DNA from: Cryobacterium sp. MP_M3
GTDB taxonomy: Bacteria > Actinomycetota > Actinomycetes > Actinomycetales > Microbacteriaceae
Reading direction: 5' to 3'
NCBI RefSeq assembly: GCF_015752155.1
Contig: NZ_JADOVI010000015.1
Location: 16,568 to 80,567 of the forward strand
Length of the DNA stretch: 64,000 nucleotides
The notes beneath the pieces were generated by a model. It did no database searches, was not told the DNA's origin, and worked only from the letters and a program-made list of their open reading frames with translations. The stretch's first letter is position 1. Each line of letters starts with the position of its first letter. Below are positions 10,490 through 18,081 of this stretch, in pieces. A program made the position numbers and the translations under genes.

Positions 10490-10503
10490 GTGTGAATTCA
10501 CAC
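10490..10503. promoter_or_regulatory. Perfect 14-bp palindrome GTGTGAATTCACAC
   Basis: Located about 100 nt before the desaturase start, close to a weak promoter-like region (TTGCGT at 10530). Its AT-centred symmetry is unusual in this GC-rich context and suggests a regulator binding site, for example for a lipid- or cold-responsive repressor (inference). Confidence 0.45.
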
Positions 10504-10599
10504 CGCCAGCCGGGGTCCCGCCCGTACACTTGCGTTATCTGTTTTACGAGTATTTGCTCCACTACCGACTGAGAAGTCCAGATCCAAACCAAAGGCCTC

Positions 10600-11700
10600 A
10601 TGTCGGAAGCAACCGTCGCACCCACGGTGCGCATCGTCAAGACCCGCCCGGGTGGCGACTCGAAGAATCCAACGACCGAGTACTCCTCCTTGCTGCACAC
10701 CGTGCGCAACCTGGGTCTCTTGAAGCGCGCGACCGGGTTCTACTGGTTCGTCTTCTCTCTGCTCGTGCTCGCCACCGCCGGCGCCGCCACCGGTTTCGTG
10801 CTGCTCGGCGACAGCTGGTACCAGCTGATCATCGCCGCGGTGCTCGGCATCATCCTCACCCAGTTCGCGTTCCTCGCCCACGAGGCCTCGCACCGCCAGG
10901 TCTTCCAGTCGGGTCCGGCGAACGACCGGGCCGGCCGCATCCTCGCCAACCTGTTCGTCGGCATCAGCTACGCCTGGTGGATGAACAAGCACAGCCGCCA
11001 CCACGCCAACCCGAACGTGGTCGGCAAGGACCCCGACATCGACCCCGACTTCATCGTCTTCCGCGAGGAGGACGCCGCGAAGGTCAGCTGGCTCGGCTCG
11101 TTCGTCACCCGCAAGCAGGGTTACCTGTTCTTCCCGCTGCTGATGGCCGAGGGGTTCAACCTGCACGTGCAGGGCTTCAAGACGGTCTTCGGCCGCGGCA
11201 AGGTGGACAAGCGCTGGCTCGAGATCAGCATGCTGTCGACCCGGATCATCCTCTACGTCGCCGTCATCTTCTACTTCCTGCCGCTCGGCATGGCCTTCGC
11301 CTTCATCGGCGTGCAGCTCGCCGTCTTCGGCGTGTACATGGGAGCGTCCTTCGCGCCCAACCACAAGGGCATGCCGCAGTTGCCGCACGAGAGCAAGGTG
11401 GACTTCCTCCGCCGCCAGGTGCTGACCTCGCGGAACATTCGCGGCGGCACGTTCATGGACACCTTCATGGGCGGCCTGAACTACCAGGTCGAGCACCACC
11501 TGTTCCCGAACATGGCTCGCCCGCACCTGCGGAAGGCGCAGGAGATCACCAAGGAATACTGCCAGTCGCACAACATCCTCTACACCGAGACGGGCCTGTT
11601 CCAGTCCTACGGCATCGTGATCGCCTACCTCAACAAGGTCGGCCTCGCCGCCAGGGACCCGTTCGACTGCCCCATGGTCGCCCGCTTCCACCACCGCTGA
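10600..11700 (+). CDS. Membrane fatty acid desaturase (acyl-CoA/acyl-lipid type)
   Basis: Di-iron integral membrane desaturase that introduces double bonds in fatty acyl chains to adjust membrane fluidity. All three histidine boxes are present: HEASH (about residue 95), HSRHH (about 131) and QVEHH (about 296). Two pairs of hydrophobic segments (about 45-85 and 205-250) place the boxes on the cytoplasmic side. Length 366 aa is normal. It stands alone with its own upstream palindromes and a strong terminator, so it is probably regulated separately, plausibly by temperature. Confidence 0.93.
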   Translation: MSEATVAPTVRIVKTRPGGDSKNPTTEYSSLLHTVRNLGLLKRATGFYWFVFSLLVLATAGAATGFVLLGDSWYQLIIAAVLGIILTQFAFLAHEASHRQVFQSGPANDRAGRILANLFVGISYAWWMNKHSRHHANPNVVGKDPDIDPDFIVFREEDAAKVSWLGSFVTRKQGYLFFPLLMAEGFNLHVQGFKTVFGRGKVDKRWLEISMLSTRIILYVAVIFYFLPLGMAFAFIGVQLAVFGVYMGASFAPNHKGMPQLPHESKVDFLRRQVLTSRNIRGGTFMDTFMGGLNYQVEHHLFPNMARPHLRKAQEITKEYCQSHNILYTETGLFQSYGIVIAYLNKVGLAARDPFDCPMVARFHHR

Positions 11701-11721
11701 CCACTCGGCCGAACTGAGAGC

Positions 11722-11756
11722 AAAGCCGCCTTTTCCTCGCGAAAAGACGGCTTTTC
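11722..11756 (+). terminator. Rho-independent terminator after the desaturase
   Basis: Arms 11722-11735 and 11741-11754 pair at 13 of 14 positions around the 5-nt loop CTCGC. The stem runs into TTTTC and is flanked by A and T tracts on both sides, so it may work in both directions. Confidence 0.85.
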
Positions 11757-11848
11757 TCACCTCTCGGCGAGGATCGCGGAGGCGGTGCCGAGGATCAGCG
11801 GGCGGGGGCCGGGCACCAGGCCGGTTCCGGGCGGGCGGCCGGGCGGCG

Positions 11849-11854
11849 TAGGCT
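11849..11854 (+). promoter_or_regulatory. -10 of a leaderless promoter for the YeiH-type gene
   Basis: TAGGCT, 7 nt before the ATG at 11862. Confidence 0.6.
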
Positions 11855-11861
11855 CGGAGAA

Positions 11862-12851
11862 ATGTGGCTGCCGGGTGTGCTCGTCGCGGCCGCCGCCGCC
11901 GTCCTCGCCGGAATCATCCACGCGGTCCTACCCGGGTTCCCGCTGCTGACCGTCGCAGTCGTGCTCGGCATCGCGGCCGGCCAGCTGCCTGCCCTGCGCC
12001 CGGCCCTGGCCGGTGTACTGGCCCCGGGGCTCTCCGTCGCGGCCACCCGGATCATGCGGCTGGGCATCGTGCTGCTCGGGCTCAAACTCAGCCTGGTCGA
12101 CATCCTCGGACTCGGCTGGCTGACGATCGCGACCACCGTCGCGATCGTGCTGCTCACCTTCTTCGGCACCCTCTGGCTCGGCCGGAGGCTCGGCCTGCCG
12201 GGCAACCAGCCGCTCCTGATCGCGACCGGGTTCTCGATCTGCGGCGCCTCCGCGATCGGGGCGATGAGCGGCGTGGTCAAGGCGAAGGATGAGGAGACCG
12301 CCACCCCGATCGCCCTGGTCACCCTGTGCGGAACCCTGGCCATCGCCGTGCTGCCGGTGCTGTGGCATCCGCTCGGCCTGACCGACCTGCAGTTCGGGCA
12401 TTGGGTCGGTGCGGGCGTGCACGACGTGGGCCAGGTCGTCGCAACCGCCCAGGTGGCCGGCCCGGCCGCCCTCGCCGTGGCCGTCGTCGTGAAACTCACC
12501 CGGGTGCTCATGCTCGCTCCGATCGTGGCGACCGTGGCGGTGCGCGAGCGGCGCCGTGACGCGCGCGGCCCGGCGACGGATGCCCCGGACGCCCGGCCGC
12601 CGCTCCTGCCCTTGTTCGTGGCCGGCTTCCTCGCCGCGGTGCTGCTGCGCACGCTCGCGCCGCTCCCCGCCGGGCTGCTCGCCGGGGCGGACCTCCTGCA
12701 GACCTACCTGCTCGCGACCGCCCTCTTCGGCCTCGGTGCGGCGGTGGACCTCGGCACGATCCTCCGCACCGGCGGCCGCGCCCTCGCGGTCGGCCTGCTC
12801 TCCTGGACCCTGATCGCGGCCCTCGCCCTGGTCGCCGTGCACCTGGCCTGA
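11862..12851 (+). CDS. YeiH/UPF0324 family putative sulfate exporter
   Basis: Integral membrane protein of 329 aa with about ten hydrophobic helices. Family hallmarks are LLGLKLSLVDI, the Cys-bearing stretch FSICGASAIGAMSGV and HWVGAGVHDVGQVVATAQV, followed by a soluble Arg/Asp-rich loop (about 228-245). The family is annotated as putative sulfate exporters in bacteria; the substrate is not visible from the sequence. The start is fixed by a leaderless TAGGCT-N7-ATG arrangement. Convergent with the SolA-like gene. Confidence 0.85.
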   Translation: MWLPGVLVAAAAAVLAGIIHAVLPGFPLLTVAVVLGIAAGQLPALRPALAGVLAPGLSVAATRIMRLGIVLLGLKLSLVDILGLGWLTIATTVAIVLLTFFGTLWLGRRLGLPGNQPLLIATGFSICGASAIGAMSGVVKAKDEETATPIALVTLCGTLAIAVLPVLWHPLGLTDLQFGHWVGAGVHDVGQVVATAQVAGPAALAVAVVVKLTRVLMLAPIVATVAVRERRRDARGPATDAPDARPPLLPLFVAGFLAAVLLRTLAPLPAGLLAGADLLQTYLLATALFGLGAAVDLGTILRTGGRALAVGLLSWTLIAALALVAVHLA

Positions 12852-12892
12852 CCCCGGGCACTCTCGCGAGGCGCCAGCCGTGCGGAGCCGCG

Positions 12893-14068
12893 TCAGCGGC
12901 GCACGAGCCACCCTCCCGGGCCGGGGCCGGGCTCCCGGGAGAGAGCGAACAGGGGCGGGACTACGGCAGTGGCCGTGGCCAGGTCGGCGAGGATCCGGCC
13001 GACCGTCGGCGTGAATTTGAAACCGTGCCCGCTGAACCCCGCGCCGACGACGACCGGTCCGACCCGGTCGAGAACGAAGTCCTCGTCGACCGTGGTCGTG
13101 TAGGTGCAGCTGACCGGTTCGCAGGCGTCGGCGTCGGCGCCCGGGAGCCAGTCACGCACATAGCGCTGCAGGGCCGCGAGCTGCACCGGCTCCGGCCGGA
13201 AGCTGCGCGCGTCCGGGTCGGTGACCTCCCCAACGCCGTGCCAGCCCGCCTTGACGCCCTGGCCCGGCGTGTACATGCCGTAGACCGGCGAATACCAGTA
13301 GCCGTAGCGGGCATCGGCCGGGTCGAAGGCGTGGTTGAAGCCGGGCCACCCGGTCTCGGCGGCGGTCGCGGCATCCGTCGACCGGTCACGCAGGGCGAAG
13401 TGCGCCGGCTGCTCCTGGGTGACCCGGAGCCGCGGCACCGGGAGCACTCCGCCCAGCAGCGAACTCGTCCAGGCGCCGACGGTCACGACGGCACGCCGTG
13501 CCTCGATCGCGCCGGCCTCGGTGGTCACCCGCACCCGGTCGTCCCCGAGTACCTCGAGGCGCAGCACCCGGGTCTCATGCCGAATGTCGGCGCCGGCACC
13601 GGCCGCGGCGGCCTGCAGGGCGGTCACCGCGGCATCCGCGTTCAGCCGGCCGGCGTCGGGGGTGTGCAGCACCCTGCCGTCGAAACGGATGCCCGGCCAC
13701 CGCTCCGCCGCGGCCTCCGCCGAGAGGAACCCGGCTCCGAGCCCCGCACCGGTCAGCGCCTTGGCCACGGCGTCGAAGTCGCGGTTCGGCCCGTGATGGA
13801 CGACACCGACCTGCTCCAGCAGCCGGGATCCGGTCGTGGCTTCCAGCTCGCGCCAGAGCGGCAGCGCCTCGGCCAGCATCGCCACGTAGGTCGGGTCGGA
13901 GTAGGCGGTGTTGAAGTTGCGGGAGGCGCCGTGGGACGCTCCGTTGATGTGCCCGGGCGTGAACCGTTCGAGCAGCGTCACCGGGCGGCCCCGCCTGGCC
14001 AGTTGCCACGCGGTCGCCGACCCCATCGCCCCGCCGCCGACGACAACCGTGTCCACTGTCTCCACCAT
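12893..14068 (-). CDS. FAD-dependent oxidoreductase, monomeric sarcosine oxidase / N-methyltryptophan oxidase (SolA) family
   Basis: Flavin amine oxidase with the dinucleotide motif VVVGGGAMGSATAWQLARRG at the N-terminus and the C-terminal flavin-binding motif GAGFSGHGFKFTPTVG. The Cys of VSCTYTTTVDEDF aligns with the Cys that covalently binds FAD in monomeric sarcosine oxidase. Length 391 aa is typical. It oxidises a secondary or N-methyl amino acid, exact substrate unknown. The gene stands alone, divergent from the CoA-binding protein gene with 122 nt between starts. Confidence 0.88.
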   Translation of the reverse strand: MVETVDTVVVGGGAMGSATAWQLARRGRPVTLLERFTPGHINGASHGASRNFNTAYSDPTYVAMLAEALPLWRELEATTGSRLLEQVGVVHHGPNRDFDAVAKALTGAGLGAGFLSAEAAAERWPGIRFDGRVLHTPDAGRLNADAAVTALQAAAAGAGADIRHETRVLRLEVLGDDRVRVTTEAGAIEARRAVVTVGAWTSSLLGGVLPVPRLRVTQEQPAHFALRDRSTDAATAAETGWPGFNHAFDPADARYGYWYSPVYGMYTPGQGVKAGWHGVGEVTDPDARSFRPEPVQLAALQRYVRDWLPGADADACEPVSCTYTTTVDEDFVLDRVGPVVVGAGFSGHGFKFTPTVGRILADLATATAVVPPLFALSREPGPGPGGWLVRR

Positions 14069-14190
14069 TCCCTCATCCTGTCAGCCGCGCGGCCGGGATG
14101 GGAATGGGCGACCCGGGCTCGGGCGTTGCAGGTGATGACACGGCACATCGGCGAGCGCCGTCCGGTCCGGCCGGCACGAGGAGGAACACC

Positions 14191-14811
14191 ATGACCCAGA
14201 GCCCAGTCCCAGCCCGGGACAGCGCGGTCCCAGCCCAGAGCACGGACCCAGCCCGGAGCACGCCGGCAGGGAACGCACGCGCGAGCACCCCCGTGGACAC
14301 GCGGGACGCCGCCAATTGCGGCCTGCCGGCCGACTCGCCCCTCGCGAAGCTGCTCGCGGACCAGCGCACCTGGCCCGAACCCGGCGACGACACCGTGCGC
14401 CGAATCCTGCGGGGCGCATCCTCGATCGCGATCGTCGGGGCGTCCCCGCGGCCCGACCGGCCGAGCCACGGGGTCGGCGCGTACCTGCAGGGCACCGGCG
14501 CCTACCGGGTCTATTTCGTCAACCCGCGGGCCGACGTCATCCTCGGCGAGAAGGCCTACCCCGACCTGGCGTCGCTGCCGGAGGTCCCCGACATCGTCGA
14601 CGTCTTCCGGCGCGCCGACGACGTCCCGCCGGTCGTCGACGAGGCCATCGCGGTCGGCGCGTCCACCGTCTGGCTGCAGCTGGGCGTCTGGAACGAGGCC
14701 GCCGCCGAAACCGCCGAGGCCGCGGGCCTCACCGTCGTGATGGACCGCTGCATCAAGATCGAGCATGCCCGGCTCCTCGGCGACACGCGAGAGGCGCCCG
14801 AAGCCGGTTGA
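14191..14811 (+). CDS. CoA-binding domain protein (YccU-like)
   Basis: Rossmann-fold protein of 206 aa. Residues about 60-190 hold the CoA-binding-2 signature: ASSIAIVGASPRPDRPSHGV, VYFVNPRAD, VDVFRRADDVPPVVDEAI, WLQLGVWNEAA and VMDRCIKIEH. The first 45 residues are a Pro/Ala/Ser-rich tail encoded by degenerate CCCAGCCC repeats. GAGGAGG 6-7 nt upstream supports this ATG over in-frame starts further up. The family has no firmly defined reaction. Confidence 0.85.
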   Translation: MTQSPVPARDSAVPAQSTDPARSTPAGNARASTPVDTRDAANCGLPADSPLAKLLADQRTWPEPGDDTVRRILRGASSIAIVGASPRPDRPSHGVGAYLQGTGAYRVYFVNPRADVILGEKAYPDLASLPEVPDIVDVFRRADDVPPVVDEAIAVGASTVWLQLGVWNEAAAETAEAAGLTVVMDRCIKIEHARLLGDTREAPEAG

Positions 14812-14862
14812 CGCCCGGCGCCGTTCCCGCCACCGCTTCCCGCCGAAGCCCGACCCGCGCCG

Positions 14863-14868
14863 TACGAT
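14863..14868 (+). promoter_or_regulatory. -10 of a leaderless promoter for sdaA
   Basis: TACGAT, 6 nt before the ATG at 14875. Confidence 0.6.
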
Positions 14869-14874
14869 GGTCGG

Positions 14875-16251
14875 ATGACAGCGTACGTCTCGGCTCTCGA
14901 CCTCTTCTCCATCGGGATCGGTCCATCCAGCTCCCACACGGTCGGCCCGATGCGGGCCGCGCTCACCTTCGCCACCCACCTGACCGAGACCGGCGGGCTG
15001 GGCGACGTCGCCCGGATCAGCTGCTCGCTCTACGGGTCGCTCGGCTCCACCGGCCTCGGCCACGGCACGCCCGACGCGATCCTGGCCGGCCTCGCGGGGC
15101 TCGAGCCGGAAAGCTGCGACCCCGAGGCGGTCCGCCACGCCTGGTCGGGCCTCGCCGAGGGTGCCACGCTCCTCCTCGCCGGCAGCCACCCCATCCCGGT
15201 CCGGCGCGACGACATCAGCTTCGAACCGCGCACCCGGCTGCCCGGCCACCCGAACGCGCTCACCCTGCGGGCGTGGGGCGAGACGGATGCCGCGCCCCTC
15301 TTCGAGGAGACCTGGTATTCGATCGGCGGCGGCTTCATCCGTCGCGACGGCGACCAGCCGCAGGTGCGCACGCTCGCCACCGCCCCCATGCCGTACGCGT
15401 CCAGCGGCGAGCTCCTGGCGCTCTGCGACCTGCACGACGTCTCCATCTGCGAGGTCGCCCGCGCCAACGAGGAGGCCATCCACGGCCCCGATCGCCTCAA
15501 CGCGGGCCTCGACGCGATCTGGGACGCCATGCACGTGTGCGTGGAGGCCGGACTGGTCGCCACCGGCATCCTGCCCGGCGGTCTCAAGGTCAAACGGCGG
15601 GCCGCGGCCGTTCGCATGCAGCTGGAGGAATACGAGAGCCAGCCGGTGCGTGAACGCGACACGTCGACGGAGTGGCTGCACGCCTTCGCCCTGGCCGTGA
15701 ACGAGGAGAACGCCTCCGGCGGGCGGGTCGTGACGGCCCCGACCAACGGCGCCGCCGGCATCATCCCCGCGGTCGGGCACTACTACCTCCGGTTCGTGCC
15801 GGGGGCGAACGCCGCCGGCATCCGTCGCTACCTGCTCACCGCGGTCGCGATCGGCTCCCTCGTCAAGGCGAACGCCTCCATCTCGGGGGCGGAGGGCGGC
15901 TGCCAGGCCGAGGTCGGCTCCGCGTGCGCCATGGCCGCCGGCGCCCTCTGCGCCGTGCTCGGCGGCACCCCCCGCCAGGTCGAGAACGCGGCCGAGATCG
16001 CCATGGAACACCACCTGGGGCTCACCTGCGACCCGGTCGGCGGGCTCGTGCAGGTGCCCTGCATCGAGCGGAACGCGATCGCTTCGTCGACCGCCGTCTC
16101 CGCGGCCCGGCTCGCCCTGCACGGCGACGGCACCCACCTCGTCTCCCTCGACACCGTGATCGAGACCATGCGCCAGACCGGCCTGGACATGATGACCAAG
16201 TACAAGGAGACCAGCGAGGGCGGCCTCGCCGTCAACGTGATCGAATGCTGA
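14875..16251 (+). CDS. sdaA: L-serine ammonia-lyase (iron-sulfur, single chain)
   Basis: Converts L-serine to pyruvate and ammonia with a [4Fe-4S] cluster. The N-terminal domain starts with SIGIGPSSSHTVGPMRAA. The catalytic domain carries Cys residues in EGGCQAEVGSACAMAA and LTCDPVGGLVQVPCIERNA, the set used for the cluster, plus APTNGAAGIIPAV. At 458 aa it is the fused (alpha+beta) form. The start is fixed by TACGAT-N6-ATG. The gene is monocistronic. Confidence 0.95.
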   Translation: MTAYVSALDLFSIGIGPSSSHTVGPMRAALTFATHLTETGGLGDVARISCSLYGSLGSTGLGHGTPDAILAGLAGLEPESCDPEAVRHAWSGLAEGATLLLAGSHPIPVRRDDISFEPRTRLPGHPNALTLRAWGETDAAPLFEETWYSIGGGFIRRDGDQPQVRTLATAPMPYASSGELLALCDLHDVSICEVARANEEAIHGPDRLNAGLDAIWDAMHVCVEAGLVATGILPGGLKVKRRAAAVRMQLEEYESQPVRERDTSTEWLHAFALAVNEENASGGRVVTAPTNGAAGIIPAVGHYYLRFVPGANAAGIRRYLLTAVAIGSLVKANASISGAEGGCQAEVGSACAMAAGALCAVLGGTPRQVENAAEIAMEHHLGLTCDPVGGLVQVPCIERNAIASSTAVSAARLALHGDGTHLVSLDTVIETMRQTGLDMMTKYKETSEGGLAVNVIEC

Positions 16252-16318
16252 GCGACTGAGAGCAGCCTTCAGCAGCCCGCCTCGGCGGCCGAGTCAGCCG
16301 CTGCCGACCCGGACGGCC

Positions 16319-16324
16319 TAAACT
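16319..16324 (+). promoter_or_regulatory. Possible -10 for the LysM lipoprotein gene
   Basis: TAAACT; it would give a leader of about 40 nt that contains a GCCGGC-rich hairpin and ends in the GGGGGG ribosome binding site. Confidence 0.4.
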
Positions 16325-16370
16325 GGCCGGACGCCGGCTGGGACGCCGGCCTCTTTCCGGGGGGATGAAC

Positions 16371-16952
16371 ATGGGCACCATCACGCTGTTGCAGGGCAGG
16401 CACAACAGGAACGACAGGCACGACCACGACGGCCGCGTCCGGCCGGGCCGGTCGCAGCCCAGGCCGGGCACCGCGGCCCAACGGCTCGGCCGGGTTGCGC
16501 TGGCCGGCCTCGCCGTCGCGGTTCTCCTCCCGGCCCTCGCCGGGTGCTCCACTCCCCCTGCGCCCGTCGTCACCGCCACGGTGCTCGTCACGCCGACGCC
16601 GACCCCGACACCCACTCCCACGCCGACGCCCACGGTTCCGGAGGTGATCATCCCCAACCCGCCGGCACCGGAGACGACCCCGAACGCCGAGGCCGGGCCG
16701 GCCGTGCCGCTCCCGGACGGGCCGGCGGTCGACCAGGGTGCCACGGCGGGCGCGCGCGGCGCCCCGGCCACGGATGCCGCGGGCAACCTGAGCACGTACA
16801 CGGTCGTCGAGGGCGACGACTTCTTCGCCATCGCCCAGCGCTTCGACCTGCCGGTGCAGCAGCTGCTGCGGATGAACCCGTCAGTCTCAGGCCTGGGCGA
16901 GAACATCTACATCAGGAACATCATCAATCTCGACTGGACCGCCAAGCGCTGA
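16371..16952 (+). CDS. LysM-domain lipoprotein
   Basis: Exported lipoprotein of 193 aa. A long basic N-region (residues 1-40) is followed by a hydrophobic core and the lipobox PALAGC. Then comes a TP-repeat linker (about 70-88), a Pro/Ala-rich spacer, and a C-terminal LysM domain (YTVVEGDDFFAIAQRF...LLRMNP) that should bind peptidoglycan. The ATG at 16371 is preferred because GGGGGG lies 6 nt before it; the upstream ATG at 16365 abuts the same G-run. No catalytic domain is seen. The linker is a plausible Pmt mannosylation target (inference). Confidence 0.82.
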   Translation: MGTITLLQGRHNRNDRHDHDGRVRPGRSQPRPGTAAQRLGRVALAGLAVAVLLPALAGCSTPPAPVVTATVLVTPTPTPTPTPTPTPTVPEVIIPNPPAPETTPNAEAGPAVPLPDGPAVDQGATAGARGAPATDAAGNLSTYTVVEGDDFFAIAQRFDLPVQQLLRMNPSVSGLGENIYIRNIINLDWTAKR

Positions 16953-16989
16953 CGCCCGGGCGGGGCGCCCGCGTCCCGCACGTGAGCAC

Positions 16990-18039
16990 CTAGTGCGTGA
17001 GCAGGTTGATCCGCTCGATGATGCTGATCACCCTGAGCGATTCCTCGGGGTCCACCGGCAGCGGCGCTCCCCGGAGCAGGGCATCCGCCAGCCCGGTGTA
17101 GAACGACACGTAACTGCCCCGCTCGGCGGGCACCGGGGCGAGGGCGCCGTCGATCCCGAGCACTCCCCAGGTCGACTCGTCGTCGACGCCGAAGCCGGGA
17201 TCGGTCGGCCGCGCGCCGGCCTTGAGCGCCTCCTCCTGGCCGTCGAGGCCCCACTTGGTGTAGCCGGATTCCGAGCCGAGCACGTGGAACCGCGGGCCGG
17301 CCTGCGCCGCGATCCCGTTCATCCAGAGGTGGGAACGCACCCCTGAGCCGTGGTGCAGGGCTACGAAGGTGTCGTCGTCCGCGGTTCCGCCCGGGCGCCG
17401 GGTGAGGGTTTCGGCGTAGATGTCGTCGACCGGGCCGAACAGCACCAGGGCCTGGTCGATCAGGTGCGCGCCGAGGTCGAACAATACGCCGCCACCCTCC
17501 TTGATCGTCGCCTCTGCCTTCCAGGATTTCGACTGTTCGGGCTTCCACCATTCGAACCGGGACTCGAACCGGCGCACCGTGCCGAGCTTCCCGGCGGCGA
17601 GCAGGGACTTCAGGGTGAGGAAGTCCCCATCCCAGCGCCGGTTCTGGAACACGGTCAGCGGGAGGCCCAGCCGGTTGGCCTTCTCGATCAGCGCCCGGCC
17701 GTCCCTGCTCGTCACCGCGAAGGGCTTGTCGACCACGACGGCCAGCCCGGCGTCGAGGGCCGCGTGCGCGAGCGACACATGGGTCGCCGACGGCGAACCG
17801 ATCACGACCAGGTCGAGGTTCGATGCCTCCGCGAAGAGGTCGTCGGGGCCGTCCACCAGCCGGGTCCGGGGATAGCGCTCCCCGGCCAGTTCGCGCCGGG
17901 CCGGGTCCTTCGTCACGATCAGGTCGAGGGAGAACTCGGGGTTCGCCTCGATGAACGGGCTGTGGAAGAGCCGGCCGGAAGTGCCGAAACCGATCAGGCC
18001 GGTGCGGATCGGGGCGTCAGAAACGTGGGTCGTTGACAT
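16990..18039 (-). CDS. Gfo/Idh/MocA family NAD(P)-dependent oxidoreductase
   Basis: Rossmann N-terminus TGLIGFGTSGRLFHSPFI, the family catalytic EKP replaced by VDKPFAVT (so Asp-Lys-Pro), and the C-terminal alpha/beta domain with GGGVLFDLGAHLIDQAL, where the catalytic His sits. Length 349 aa. Members oxidise sugars, inositols or related compounds; the substrate here is unknown. The start is fixed by TACGGT-N6-ATG on the minus strand. Convergent with the LysM gene 37 nt away. Confidence 0.9.
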   Translation of the reverse strand: MSTTHVSDAPIRTGLIGFGTSGRLFHSPFIEANPEFSLDLIVTKDPARRELAGERYPRTRLVDGPDDLFAEASNLDLVVIGSPSATHVSLAHAALDAGLAVVVDKPFAVTSRDGRALIEKANRLGLPLTVFQNRRWDGDFLTLKSLLAAGKLGTVRRFESRFEWWKPEQSKSWKAEATIKEGGGVLFDLGAHLIDQALVLFGPVDDIYAETLTRRPGGTADDDTFVALHHGSGVRSHLWMNGIAAQAGPRFHVLGSESGYTKWGLDGQEEALKAGARPTDPGFGVDDESTWGVLGIDGALAPVPAERGSYVSFYTGLADALLRGAPLPVDPEESLRVISIIERINLLTH

Positions 18040-18045
18040 GCCCCC

Positions 18046-18051
18046 ACCGTA
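18046..18051 (-). promoter_or_regulatory. -10 of a leaderless promoter for the Gfo/Idh/MocA gene
   Basis: TACGGT, 6 nt before the ATG at 18039. Confidence 0.6.
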
Positions 18052-18081
18052 CTCCGGTGCTACCGGATGCCGGAGGGCGTC

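Noticed and set aside
8789..10501. Minus-strand extension that would make rsmI an 859-residue protein
   Set aside because: It runs antisense through pmt; RsmI starts at the ATG at 8788 with a ribosome site and normal family length.
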